Shown here one piece after another: positions 1 to 7,329 of a DNA stretch of 64,000 nt. The notes beneath the pieces were generated by a model. That model was not told where the DNA came from, made no database searches, and worked only from the letters and a program-made list of their open reading frames with translations. The position numbers and the translations under genes were made by a program. The stretch's first letter is position 1. Each line of letters starts with the position of its first letter. Origin of the DNA: Stagnihabitans lacustris (lineage in GTDB: Bacteria > Pseudomonadota > Alphaproteobacteria > Rhodobacterales > Rhodobacteraceae); NCBI RefSeq assembly GCF_025950525.1, contig NZ_JAPDGS010000001.1, positions 929,681-993,680 on the forward strand, read 5' to 3'.

Positions 1-825
1 CGCCTTGCTGCCGATGCCATCCTGATCATACCAAAGGAGAATACCATCCAAGACGAATTGCGCGGCGCTGCCCTCGGCAAAGCTATGGGACAGGATCACA
101 TCCTGCCCGGAATTCTGCAGCGCCTTGGCCGCGATCTCTATCTGGTCGATGCCGGACTCGAAGTGGGTAATGGTGTCGCCGAACTCTACCGCACGGTTGA
201 AGCGGAACGTATCTGCACCTGACTGGGCGTCGATGTAGTCGGCCCCAGCGCCGCCCACGATCAGGTCGTCGCCCGCCCCGTCAAAGATATAGTCGTCGCC
301 CGCCCCCCCAAAGAGGCTATCGTTCCAGGCCGCGCCGTGAAGCGTGTCATTGCCCTGGCCGCCGTGAAATTCGACCCTAAGCGCATGGTAGGTCTCCCGC
401 GCGCTAAGCGCGCTGATCACATCGTCGCCGCCACGGCCAAAGACCCTGGCAATGCTTTGTGGCCCGTCCGGCGGATCGTTGCGCCAATTTTGAACGTAAA
501 GATAGTCACTGCCACCGGTCGCGCCAAGGCGGAATTCGTGGCCGCTGTTGACCGTGACAAAGACCGTCGAGGTCCAGCCCTGTTGTGGCTTCGAGGTCAC
601 AAGTTGAAGTTTGAAATCCGCCGCCATGTTGACCTGAACGACGGCCTCGTCGCCGGTCAACATCATCTTCGCGGTGACTGGTGTGTCATGCGTGAGGGCA
701 TTGCGGCGCATGAGGCCGCGCTCAGAGCTTTCGCAATAGGCGATGAAACCCGTCCACCCGTCACGGGACACGGTGCCAAACGTGGCGGAAGTTCCAGTTC
801 CCCGCAGGAAAATGGGGTCTGTCAT
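1..825 (-). CDS. RTX calcium-binding protein, C-terminus cut by window edge
   Basis: The frame reads leftwards from ATG at 825 (SD GGAG in the leader) and runs open off the window, giving the first 275 residues. Glycine/aspartate nonapeptides of the RTX type occupy about residues 153-200 (GGQGNDTLH, GGAGDDYIF, GGAGADYID). A serralysin-type segment follows, in which ADTFRF and a later D-x-I stretch are visible. Such proteins bind calcium and usually leave the cell by type I secretion through a C-terminal signal, which lies outside the window here. The N-terminal 130 residues resemble no enzyme domain I know. It sits downstream of rplI on the same strand but beyond a strong terminator, so it is probably a separate unit. 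Function beyond secreted calcium-binding protein is unknown. Confidence 0.85.
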   Translation of the reverse strand, partial: MTDPIFLRGTGTSATFGTVSRDGWTGFIAYCESSERGLMRRNALTHDTPVTAKMMLTGDEAVVQVNMAADFKLQLVTSKPQQGWTSTVFVTVNSGHEFRLGATGGSDYLYVQNWRNDPPDGPQSIARVFGRGGDDVISALSARETYHALRVEFHGGQGNDTLHGAAWNDSLFGGAGDDYIFDGAGDDLIVGGAGADYIDAQSGADTFRFNRAVEFGDTITHFESGIDQIEIAAKALQNSGQDVILSHSFAEGSAAQFVLDGILLWYDQDGIGSKA

Positions 826-879
826 GATTTGGTCTCCTTCAATTGACGCCGCTCAAGGGCGGATGAAATCGGTGCAGGG

Positions 880-916
880 CAAAAAGAAACCCCGCGCATC
901 CTGCGATGCGCGGGGG
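880..916 (-). terminator. Rho-independent terminator of the rpsF-rpsR-rplI operon
   Basis: A perfect 11-bp stem (CCCCGCGCATC with GATGCGCGGGG, 890-915) has a 4-base loop. On the minus strand it is followed by a T-rich run (TTTCTTTTT). It lies directly downstream of the rplI stop. Confidence 0.9.
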
Positions 917-932
917 TCCAAAGGCCTGAGGC

Positions 933-1517
933 TTAGCGTGCGTCGCGCGGGTCGAAGTCGTTGGCGGCACCGATATCGTCGAACAGCTCGGCGATTTCGA
1001 ATTCCGCGGCGGCTTCGGCTTCGGCAGCCAGTTCCTGGATCGACTTGCCCGAAGCTTGCAGCTCGGCCTCTTCGACCGAACGGGCGACGTTCAGCTTGAT
1101 CTTGGACGACACTTCCGGGTGCAGCGTGACCGTCACCGGGTGGACGCCCAGTTCCTTGATCGGGCGATCCAGCACGATCTGGCCACGGTTGACTTCGAAG
1201 CCGCCTGCGGTCGCCACTTCGGAGACGTCACGGGCCGTGACCGAACCGTAAAGCGCGCCGGCATCCGAGGCGGAACGGATCAGAACAAAGATCTGACCAT
1301 CCAGCTTGGCGGCAACCGCTTCGGCTTCCTTCTTGGTCTCAAGGTTGTTGGCCTCAAGATGGGCCTTCTTGGCCTCGAAGGATTTGATGTTGGCTTGGCT
1401 TGCGCGCAGCGCCTTGCCTTGCGGCAGCAGGAAGTTACGGGCGTAACCATCCTTGACGTTGACGACTTCGCCCATCTGGCCAAGCTTGGCCACGCGCTGA
1501 AGGAGAATGACTTGCAT
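933..1517 (-). CDS. rplI: 50S ribosomal protein L9
   Basis: L9 binds 23S rRNA at the base of the L1 stalk region and helps maintain reading frame. The N-terminal signature is clear: MQVILLQRV, then [21 protein letters not shown] at about residues 16-36. The 194-residue length is longer than the roughly 150 of E. coli because of an acidic alanine/glutamate-rich C-terminal tail, which is usual in Rhodobacteraceae. ATG at 1517 has GGAGATAA in front. Last gene of the rpsF-rpsR-rplI operon. Confidence 0.97.
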   Translation of the reverse strand: MQVILLQRVAKLGQMGEVVNVKDGYARNFLLPQGKALRASQANIKSFEAKKAHLEANNLETKKEAEAVAAKLDGQIFVLIRSASDAGALYGSVTARDVSEVATAGGFEVNRGQIVLDRPIKELGVHPVTVTLHPEVSSKIKLNVARSVEEAELQASGKSIQELAAEAEAAAEFEIAELFDDIGAANDFDPRDAR

Positions 1518-1527
1518 GTTTATCTCC

Positions 1528-1755
1528 TCACTTCACGGCATAGGGAAGCAGGGCGAGGAAACGCGCGCGCTTGATGGCGGCGGCGAGTTCGCGTTGCTTC
1601 TTGGCCGAGACGGCGGTGATGCGGGACGGGACGATCTTGCCGCGTTCAGAGATGTAACGCTGCAGCAGACGGGTGTCCTTGTAGTCGATTGCCGGAGCAT
1701 TGTCGCCCGAGAAGGGGCAGACCTTGCGGCGACGGAAGAAGGGCTTGTTGGCCAT
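1528..1755 (-). CDS. rpsR: 30S ribosomal protein S18
   Basis: S18 binds the central domain of 16S rRNA as a heterodimer with S6. The 75 residues carry the family core: [10 protein letters not shown] at the N-terminus, [18 protein letters not shown] at about 24-41, and a basic [11 protein letters not shown] tail. It lies between rpsF and rplI, 15 bp after the rpsF stop and 10 bp before rplI, the conserved alphaproteobacterial order. Confidence 0.97.
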   Translation of the reverse strand: MANKPFFRRRKVCPFSGDNAPAIDYKDTRLLQRYISERGKIVPSRITAVSAKKQRELAAAIKRARFLALLPYAVK

Positions 1756-1770
1756 GGGTCAGATCCTTTC

Positions 1771-2226
1771 TCAGCGACGCGGTGCGGAGGAACGTTCGGG
1801 ACGATCGCCGCCGAACGAACGCTCGGGACGGTCACCGAAGGACCGCTCGCGACGCTCACCACCGCCGAAACCACCCTCGGGGCGGTCGCCGCGTTCACGG
1901 TCGTCACGCTTTTGCATCTGGACCGAGGGGCCCTCGGCATGGGTGTCGACCTTGATGGTCAGAACGCGCATGACGTCATCATGCAGGCGCATCAGGCGTT
2001 CCATTTCCAAGACGGCCGAAGAGGGCGCATTGGAACGCAGGAAGGCATAGTGGCCCTTGCGGTTCTTGTTGATCTTGTAGGCCATCGTCTTGACGCCCCA
2101 GTATTCGCGTTCGACGACAGAGCCGCCGTTGTCCGCGAGAACCGTTGCGAAATGTTCGATGAGACCTTCAGCCTGCGCGTTGGACAAGTCCTGACGCGCG
2201 ATGAAGACATGCTCGTAAAGCGGCAT
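1771..2226 (-). CDS. rpsF: 30S ribosomal protein S6
   Basis: S6 pairs with S18 on the small-subunit platform. MPLYEHVFIARQDLS and the later WGVKTMAYKINKNRKGHY stretch are diagnostic. I start at ATG 2226 (SD CCGGAG), because upstream in-frame codons give no family sequence. Residues from about 115 onward are a low-complexity tail of Gly/Arg/Glu/Pro with repeated RPERSF-type units, an exaggerated form of the charged S6 tail. A short hairpin covers the ribosome-binding site (separate entry). Confidence 0.97.
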   Translation of the reverse strand: MPLYEHVFIARQDLSNAQAEGLIEHFATVLADNGGSVVEREYWGVKTMAYKINKNRKGHYAFLRSNAPSSAVLEMERLMRLHDDVMRVLTIKVDTHAEGPSVQMQKRDDRERGDRPEGGFGGGERRERSFGDRPERSFGGDRPERSSAPRR

Positions 2227-2227
2227 G

Positions 2228-2243
2228 TGAACTCCGGTGTTCA
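2228..2243 (-). promoter_or_regulatory. Candidate S6:S18 autoregulatory hairpin over rpsF start
   Basis: On the minus strand TGAAC-ACCGGA-GTTCA forms a 5-bp stem with a 6-base loop one base before the rpsF ATG. The loop presents CCG and the SD GGAG falls in the loop and stem. Known S6:S18 leader motifs expose a CCG triplet recognised by the S6:S18 dimer. The assignment to that class is inference. Confidence 0.4.
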
Positions 2244-2418
2244 AGGCGCACTTCATAGGACGGACAAGATCCCCGCGGCCCGTCCACGAGAGGCTGCGCC
2301 GGTTCATGGGTATGCGAGGATTGGGGGCTTATAGCGGGGATGCCCAAGAACGCAAGGGGAAATGCGCTTTCCTCGGGTGCGCTGGGGGGAGGGGCGGTCT
2401 TCGGGCTCCGGGCCAAAG

Positions 2419-2541
2419 CCGGGGGGCTGCCGCCCCCCGGACCCCCCGCCGGTCGGAGGGCTGCCGCCCCCCGAGCCCCCCGCCCAAAGGGGCCCACGGG
2501 CCCCTTTGGAAACCCCGTGGATATTTGGGAAAAGATGAAAT
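2419..2541 (+). repeat. Interspersed GC-rich double-hairpin repeat, copy 1
   Basis: The first module, CCGGGGGGC-TGCC-GCCCCCCGG, is a perfect hairpin and is followed by a second, imperfect version of itself. The second module, AAAGGGGCCC-ACG-GGGCCCCTTT, is also a perfect hairpin. A conserved tail ends in CCCCGTGGATATTT and then a loosely conserved AAAAGATGAAA. The same order recurs at 18871-18958 and, inverted, at 2668-2741. It probably acts as a transcript-end or mRNA-stability element. Confidence 0.85.
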
Positions 2542-2667
2542 TTGGGGCGCAGTATAGGAGGGCGTGTGGTCAGTCAGTTAGGTTCGATCTTGGACATGCG
2601 CAAATTCGGATATCACTTTTGGCCCATTACGCCGCCTTGCGGGTCCAAACCCCCCTTCATACCTGCC

Positions 2668-2741
2668 CAAATATCCACGGGGATTTTCAAGGGGGCCGTG
2701 GCCCCCTTGAAGCGGGGGTGCGGGGGGCGGCAGCCCCCCGC
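2668..2741 (-). repeat. Interspersed GC-rich double-hairpin repeat, copy 2 (inverted)
   Basis: Read on the plus strand it starts CAAATATCCACGGGG, then CAAGGGGGCC-GT-GGCCCCCTTG, then GCGGGGGGC-GGCA-GCCCCCCGC. This is the reverse complement of the copy 1 layout with compensated base changes in the stems, so structure rather than sequence is kept. It ends exactly at the stop of the PACE gene and would serve as its terminator. Confidence 0.8.
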
Positions 2742-3169
2742 TACTTCGCGCTTTCCGGCAGGCCGAAGATGCGGTCGAAGCCCCAGGTGAAGACCCAGGC
2801 AAAGCCCATGTAAAACAGGATCAGCCCCAGTTCATAGACAAAGGCCCTCCAGAGGTCGACCGACAGGAACCAGGCGGTGACGGGCAAAAGGAACACCGTC
2901 ATGCCACATTCGAAGAGGAAGGCATGGGCGATGCGGCGCTTGACCGAGCGGCCCTTGACGCTTTGGCGCGCCTCCCAGGCCTCAAACAGCGAGTTGAAGC
3001 CATAGGACCAGCCGAGCGCGATGACGGCTCCGGTGATCGACAGGGCGAGGGTCGCCTCGGCGGGCGCGCCGGAGAACAGGCGCAGGACGGCGGCCCCCAT
3101 CAGGATGGCAAGGGTTTCGAAGCTGATCGCATAGACGATCTTGCGGCGGCGGGGGGACATCTGGAACAT
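2741..3169 (-). CDS. PACE-family multidrug/chlorhexidine efflux transporter
   Basis: The 142-residue inner-membrane protein is built from two bacterial-transmembrane-pair halves. Each half opens with a related motif: RKIVYAISFE at about residues 8-17, and RIAHAFLFE near the middle. The Glu of the first motif matches the proton-coupling Glu known in AceI. Four hydrophobic segments are visible. PACE proteins export cationic biocides such as chlorhexidine, or short diamines, with protons. I start at ATG 3169 (MFQMSPRRR); the next in-frame Met (3160) is equally possible and no strong SD decides. A much longer upstream frame is proline-rich and not protein-like. It is divergent from fabD. Confidence 0.85.
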   Translation of the reverse strand: MFQMSPRRRKIVYAISFETLAILMGAAVLRLFSGAPAEATLALSITGAVIALGWSYGFNSLFEAWEARQSVKGRSVKRRIAHAFLFECGMTVFLLPVTAWFLSVDLWRAFVYELGLILFYMGFAWVFTWGFDRIFGLPESAK

Positions 3170-3390
3170 GGAAAGGCCTGTCAGGGCGGCGCCGTCCTTG
3201 TCCTGCGGCGCGACAGGTGGGGTCCGGCGTCTCCGGCCCCGCAATGGGCATAGGTTAGGATATTCCGGGGGGCGGGGGAAGGGCCCGACGTGCATGGCCG
3301 ATTTGCAGGGCGGACTTGCCGCCACTGGGGGGGGGCTGTATGCCCTTGGGCCAAGCCCGGGTAAGGCCCGGTCACAGCATGGGGGATCAG

Positions 3391-4323
3391 ATGCGCGCAT
3401 TCGTGTTTCCGGGGCAGGGCGCCCAGACCATCGGCATGGGGCGGGCCCTGGCCGAAGCCTATCCGGCCGCCGCAGCCGTTTTTGCCGAGGTGGACGAGGC
3501 GCTTGGCGAAAAGCTGTCCGCTCTGATCTGGGCGGGCGAGATCGAGGCGCTGACCCTGACCGCCAATGCCCAGCCCGCCTTGATGGCGACCTCGCTTGCG
3601 GCTTATCGCGCGCTGGAGGCCGAGGGGCTGGCGGCCTGCGACTATGTGGCCGGTCACTCCTTGGGCGAGTATTCCGCGCTTTGTGCGGCGGGGGTTTTTG
3701 GGGTTTCCGATGCCGCGCGGCTCTTGCGCATCCGCGGCCGGGCCATGCAAGAGGCCGTTCCGGTGGGCGTCGGTGCCATGGCGGCGCTGTTGGGGCTGGA
3801 TTTCGCCCAGGCCAGCGAAGTGGCCGCCGAGGCCGCCGCCCAAGCTGGGGGGGGGCAGGTCTGCCAGGCCGCCAATGACAATGACCCGGCCCAGGTCGTC
3901 GTCTCGGGCCATCGCGGCGCCGTGGAACGCGCGCTGGAGATCGCCAAGGCCAAGGGGGCCAAGCGGGCTTTGCTGCTTCCGGTCTCGGCGCCCTTCCACT
4001 GCGCGCTGATGCAGCCCGCAGCCGAGGTCATGGCCGAGGCTCTGGCGGGGGTGGCTTTCGCAGCCCCAAGCGTGCCCGTCGTGGCCAATGTGCGGGCTGA
4101 GGCCGTCAGCGATCCGGCGGTGCTGAAGGCGCTGTTGGTCGAACAAGTCACCGGATCGGTGCGCTGGCGTGAGTCGGTCGCATGGATGGCCGCGGCCGGT
4201 GTCACCGACTTCTGGGAGGTCGGCGCCGGCAAGGCACTGTCCGGCATGATCAAGCGCATCGCCAAAGAGGCCACGACCCGGGCCATCGGCACGCCGGAAG
4301 ATGTCGCGGCGGCAAAGGCTTGA
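3391..4323 (+). CDS. fabD: Malonyl-CoA:ACP transacylase
   Basis: FabD moves malonyl from CoA to acyl carrier protein for fatty-acid elongation in the cytoplasm. The 310 residues show FVFPGQGAQ at the N-terminus, the nucleophile Ser90 in GHSLGEYSAL and His203 in APFHCALM. Length is normal for the family. I start at ATG 3391 (SD GGGGGAT); an upstream in-frame extension has no family similarity. fabG and acpP follow within 2 kb but a short unrelated gene intervenes. Confidence 0.97.
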   Translation: MRAFVFPGQGAQTIGMGRALAEAYPAAAAVFAEVDEALGEKLSALIWAGEIEALTLTANAQPALMATSLAAYRALEAEGLAACDYVAGHSLGEYSALCAAGVFGVSDAARLLRIRGRAMQEAVPVGVGAMAALLGLDFAQASEVAAEAAAQAGGGQVCQAANDNDPAQVVVSGHRGAVERALEIAKAKGAKRALLLPVSAPFHCALMQPAAEVMAEALAGVAFAAPSVPVVANVRAEAVSDPAVLKALLVEQVTGSVRWRESVAWMAAAGVTDFWEVGAGKALSGMIKRIAKEATTRAIGTPEDVAAAKA

Positions 4324-4336
4324 CACGCCACATTTC

Positions 4337-4360
4337 GCGCCCGGGTTGAATTCCGGGCGC
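4337..4360 (+). terminator. Hairpin after fabD, probable terminator
   Basis: GCGCCCGG and CCGGGCGC pair perfectly around an 8-base loop, 14 bases after the fabD stop. No T-run follows, so termination by this hairpin alone is uncertain. Confidence 0.4.
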
Positions 4361-4372
4361 CGAAGTAAACCA

Positions 4373-4400
4373 TTGGTGATCTGCGGCCTTTGTGGTAAAC
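4373..4400 (+). promoter_or_regulatory. Candidate promoter of the VPLPA-CTERM-type gene
   Basis: TTGGTG (4373-4378), a 16-base spacer and TAAACT (4395-4400) lie 32 bases before the ATG, in an AT-richer stretch than the surroundings. This is a visual match only. Confidence 0.4.
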
Positions 4401-4431
4401 TTTTTGGATTGTGTAACCAGGGAGTCCCAAA

Positions 4432-4947
4432 ATGACGCTTCAACGATTTGGCTTTGCGGTGGCCCTTGCGGCTTTGCCCGCGCTGACACCCACGATCTCG
4501 GCGGCGGCGCCGATCAACGCGCCGGTTCCGACGACGAATTATGCGACGATCGGCAGCCTGGATTGGGCTTGGGCCGCGCCCTGCGATGCTTTCGGCAACA
4601 GCTGCGGCGTCGTCGACATGACCTATCAGTCGACCCAAGGGTGGCGCATCGCCTCCATGGCCGAGGTCAGCACTTATATTCTGCCGAACATCCAGGGGTT
4701 TTTGGCAAACTTCGGCACCTCGGGCAATTTCAAATGTGCTTCGGCCTGGTTCTCGACCGTTCACAGCCATTGCGACTGGTCTGATGCTTCGGCAGGTAAC
4801 ATCTATAATGGTGCCATGGGGAACTTTGGCGCTATGGAATCCTTCGCTTTGCGCGATGCGATCCCGACAGTGCCGGTGCCCGCGGCGGGGCTTTTGCTGG
4901 CCTCTTTGGTGGCGGGCGGCCTGGCGGTGCGGCGTCGCAAGTCCTGA
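4432..4947 (+). CDS. Exported protein with VPLPA-CTERM-type sorting signal
   Basis: The 171 residues begin with a Sec signal peptide (MTLQRFGFAVALAALPAL, likely cleaved after SAAA). They end in VPVPAAGLLLASLVAG followed by RRRKS, i.e. a VP-x-PA motif, one membrane helix and a basic tail. This matches the VPLPA-CTERM anchors recognised by a dedicated exosortase in Rhodobacteraceae. The middle has four cysteines, likely disulfide-bonded outside the cell, and repeated Trp/Phe. Its function is unknown; such proteins are usually surface or exopolysaccharide-associated. ATG 4432 has GGGAG in front. The exosortase gene itself is not in this window. Confidence 0.85.
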   Translation: MTLQRFGFAVALAALPALTPTISAAAPINAPVPTTNYATIGSLDWAWAAPCDAFGNSCGVVDMTYQSTQGWRIASMAEVSTYILPNIQGFLANFGTSGNFKCASAWFSTVHSHCDWSDASAGNIYNGAMGNFGAMESFALRDAIPTVPVPAAGLLLASLVAGGLAVRRRKS

Positions 4948-4962
4948 GGCTTTGATCTTGCG

Positions 4963-4994
4963 AAAGGGGGCGGTCCTGCGGGGCCGCCCCTTTG
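4963..4994 (+). terminator. Probable terminator of the VPLPA-CTERM-type gene
   Basis: AAAGGGGGCGG pairs with CCGCCCCTTT across a short loop, 16 bases after the stop. Only three Ts follow, so strength is uncertain. Confidence 0.5.
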
Positions 4995-5084
4995 CGTTGG
5001 CCCCCCCGCAACAGTCCTTTGCCATGTGGCGCGGGGCGGCGGTCTTTGCTATGACAGCGGCAAAGCGAAAGCCAAGGAGTGGGC

Positions 5085-5822
5085 ATGTTCGATCTGACGG
5101 GGAAGACGGCGCTGATCACCGGCGCTTCGGGGGGCATTGGCGCAGAGATCGCGCGGGCCTTGCACAAGGCGGGGGCCAAGGTGGCGCTCTCGGGGACGCG
5201 GGTCGAACCGCTGGAGGCCTTGGCCGCTGAACTTGGCGCGGGGGCCTTTGTCTGCCCGGCCAATCTCGGTGACGCTGCCAGCGTGGAGGCCCTGCCCAAG
5301 ACCGCCTCGGAGGCGATGGGGGGCTTGGATATCCTTGTCAACAACGCCGGCGTGACCAAGGACAACCTGTTCATGCGGATGTCGGATGAGGAATGGGCGC
5401 AGGTCATCGACGTCAACCTGACCTCGACCTTCCGTCTGTGCCGCGCCGTTTTGCGCCCGATGATGAAGGCGCGCTGGGGGCGGATCGTCAATATCTCCTC
5501 GGTCGTGGGGGCCACGGGCAATCCGGGGCAGGGCAACTATGCGGCCTCGAAGGCGGGGATGGTGGGGATGTCGAAAAGCCTGGCCGCCGAAGTGGCCAGC
5601 CGCAACATCACGGTCAACTGCGTGGCGCCGGGCTTCATCGCCACGGCGATGACCGACAAGCTGAACGACGAGCAAAAGGGCCGCATCCTGACGCAGATCC
5701 CGGCGGGGCGGATGGGTTCGCCTGAGGATATCGCGGCGGCGGTTCTGTATCTGGCGAGCCCTCAGGCCGGTTATGTGACCGGGGCCACGCTGCATGTGAA
5801 CGGCGGCATGGCGATGATCTGA
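5085..5822 (+). CDS. fabG: 3-oxoacyl-[ACP] reductase
   Basis: FabG reduces 3-oxoacyl-ACP with NADPH in each fatty-acid elongation cycle. This 245-residue classical short-chain dehydrogenase has the cofactor loop TGASGGIG (12-19), NNAG (86-89) and the catalytic set Ser138/139, Tyr152 and Lys156 (YAASK). I prefer ATG 5085 with AAGGAG six bases upstream; a GTG at 5079 would overlap that SD. It lies upstream of acpP in the same direction. Confidence 0.97.
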   Translation: MFDLTGKTALITGASGGIGAEIARALHKAGAKVALSGTRVEPLEALAAELGAGAFVCPANLGDAASVEALPKTASEAMGGLDILVNNAGVTKDNLFMRMSDEEWAQVIDVNLTSTFRLCRAVLRPMMKARWGRIVNISSVVGATGNPGQGNYAASKAGMVGMSKSLAAEVASRNITVNCVAPGFIATAMTDKLNDEQKGRILTQIPAGRMGSPEDIAAAVLYLASPQAGYVTGATLHVNGGMAMI

Positions 5823-5861
5823 GGCTTTTGGGCCTTGGATGATTAAGCTTCGGGAAAGAGT

Positions 5862-5899
5862 TTGCCTTGCGCGCCCGGTCTTGCTATAGGCGCGCAAGG
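5862..5899 (+). promoter_or_regulatory. acpP promoter within an 11-bp inverted repeat
   Basis: TTGCCT (5862-5867), 17 bases, then TATAGG (5885-5890) is a good sigma-70 match. The arms CCTTGCGCGCC (5865-5875) and GGCGCGCAAGG (5889-5899) are perfect inverted repeats that overlap both promoter boxes with a 13-base spacer. It could be an operator, or a hairpin ending fabG transcripts. Confidence 0.55.
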
Positions 5900-6007
5900 T
5901 GGTCTGGCCTTTGGGTCACAGCCTGCGAAGTCATTGCCCGCTAGGGGCGCCGCGCCGTCAAGGTGCATCATGCGAACGGGGGCAACCCCAACGACAGAGG
6001 AATGGAT

Positions 6008-6241
6008 ATGAGCGACATCGCTGATCGCGTGAAGAAGATCGTGGTCGAACATCTGGGCGTGGAGGCCGAGAAGGTCACTGAAACCGCCTCGTTCATCGAC
6101 GACCTCGGGGCGGACAGCCTCGACACCGTCGAACTGGTCATGGCCTTCGAAGAAGAGTTCGGCATCGAGATCCCGGACGACGCTGCCGAGACGATCCAGA
6201 CCTTCGGCGACGCGGTGGGCTTCATCACCAAGGCGCAATAA
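6008..6241 (+). CDS. acpP: Acyl carrier protein
   Basis: AcpP carries growing acyl chains on a 4'-phosphopantetheine arm. The 77 acidic residues contain the attachment Ser37 in [10 protein letters not shown] and the usual four-helix pattern. ATG 6008 follows AGAGGAA; an ATG at 6002 is possible and would add two residues. It is next to fabG with fabF 8 kb away, so expression is likely controlled by its own promoter. Confidence 0.97.
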   Translation: MSDIADRVKKIVVEHLGVEAEKVTETASFIDDLGADSLDTVELVMAFEEEFGIEIPDDAAETIQTFGDAVGFITKAQ

Positions 6242-6273
6242 GTCTTTCAGGCTTTGGCCTGGGATTTTGGCGG

Positions 6274-6300
6274 GGCTCCCTTCGGGGAGCCTTTTGCTTT
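6274..6300 (+). terminator. Rho-independent terminator of acpP
   Basis: GGCTCCC-TTCG-GGGAGCC with a UUCG-type tetraloop, followed by TTTTGCTTT, 33 bases after the acpP stop. Confidence 0.9.
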
Positions 6301-6390
6301 GCGGGGGGGCTCTGCCGCCCGGCGGCCGCGATTGCCGCTTGCCCTTCGCCCGCGGCCTTGTCACCCTGCGGCAAAACCGTGGAGAGACCG

Positions 6391-7329
6391 ATGGCCAACC
6401 TGGGTGAGATGTTCGGCGCAAGCAGTGCGGCGACGTTCTTTGACCTGCCCGAAGCCGGGTGGACCGCGCTTGACGCCGATATCGTGCTGTTTGGCGCTGC
6501 GGGGGCCACGCCTTACCCCTCGGTTGGGTTCTATTGCGCCGGGGGGCCTCAGGCGATCCGGGCCGCGGGGCTGGCCTATGGGGCGGCCTTTGCCCATCAC
6601 CATTTCGACCTGGGCGGCCCTGTCCTGCCGCCAGGGGTCCGGGCCGTCGATGCGGGCGACCTGGATCAGGACCCCGCCGATCCTGCCGCCAACCGTGGCC
6701 GCATCCGCGCCGCCACCGAAGCCATCCTGGCCGCCCATGCCGTGCCCATCCTGGTCGGCGGAGATGATTCCCTGCCCATCCCCCTGCTGCAGGGCCTGGC
6801 CGCCTTGGGGCGTCCCCTGACCATCCTGCAGATCGACGCCCATATCGACTGGCGCGACGAGGTGGGGGGCGAGGCCCTTGGCCTGTCCTCGACCATGCGG
6901 CGCGCCAGTGAAATGGCCCATGTCGCGGGCATTGTGCAGGTCGGTCAACGCGGCCTTGGGTCGGCCCGGCCCGGCGATGTCGTCGATGCCCTGGCTTGGG
7001 GCGTGACCTTTGTCCCCGCGCGTGAGGTGGCCACCACGGGCCTGGCCCGCGCCATCGCCGCCATCCCCGAGGGCGCCGATGTCGTCCTCTGCCTGGATGT
7101 CGACGCGCTGGACCCCGGGATCATGCCCGCGGTGATCGGCCGCACGGCGGGGGGGCTGACCTATTGGCAGGTCATGGAATTGATCGAAGGCGTGGCTGCC
7201 CGCGCCCGGATCGCGGCCTTTGACATGGTGGAATTCATGCCCGAGCGCGATATCGACGGCCAAGGCGCGCTTTTGGCGGCGCAGCTTTTGGCGGGCGTGA
7301 CCGGGATCATCGCCCGCCAGCGCGGTTAA
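6391..7329 (+). CDS. Ureohydrolase, agmatinase/arginase family
   Basis: This 312-residue metalloenzyme hydrolyses a guanidino group to urea. The di-manganese ligand motifs are present: DAHIDWRD (Asp149, His151, Asp153), the DVDALDP run (Asp236, Asp238) and Glu281 in DMVEF. The first ligand motif reads GGDD (123-126) where arginases have GGDH, a change found in some family members that leaves the substrate open. Candidates are agmatine, guanidinobutyrate, guanidinopropionate and formiminoglutamate. ATG 6391 has GGAGAG four bases upstream. Its stop overlaps the convergent RTX gene by four bases. Confidence 0.85.
   Translation: MANLGEMFGASSAATFFDLPEAGWTALDADIVLFGAAGATPYPSVGFYCAGGPQAIRAAGLAYGAAFAHHHFDLGGPVLPPGVRAVDAGDLDQDPADPAANRGRIRAATEAILAAHAVPILVGGDDSLPIPLLQGLAALGRPLTILQIDAHIDWRDEVGGEALGLSSTMRRASEMAHVAGIVQVGQRGLGSARPGDVVDALAWGVTFVPAREVATTGLARAIAAIPEGADVVLCLDVDALDPGIMPAVIGRTAGGLTYWQVMELIEGVAARARIAAFDMVEFMPERDIDGQGALLAAQLLAGVTGIIARQRG

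Larger units (their letters stand above)
2227..2740. other. Intergenic region with two inverted copies of a GC-rich repeat
   Basis: No convincing gene is seen here. The interval separates the start of rpsF from the 3' end of the PACE gene, both on the minus strand. It contains two copies of the hairpin repeat family in opposite orientation and a unique spacer of about 125 bases. The promoter of the rpsF operon should lie in roughly 2244-2340, but I cannot pick a clear -35/-10 pair. Confidence 0.6.

Noticed and set aside
337..846. Plus-strand open frame of 169 codons over the first RTX gene
   Set aside because: It is antisense to a frame with clear RTX repeats and has no family sequence or ribosome site.
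3181..5025. Minus-strand open frame of 614 codons opposite fabD
   Set aside because: Arg/Gly/His-rich shadow of fabD and the VPLPA-CTERM-type gene in GC-rich DNA.
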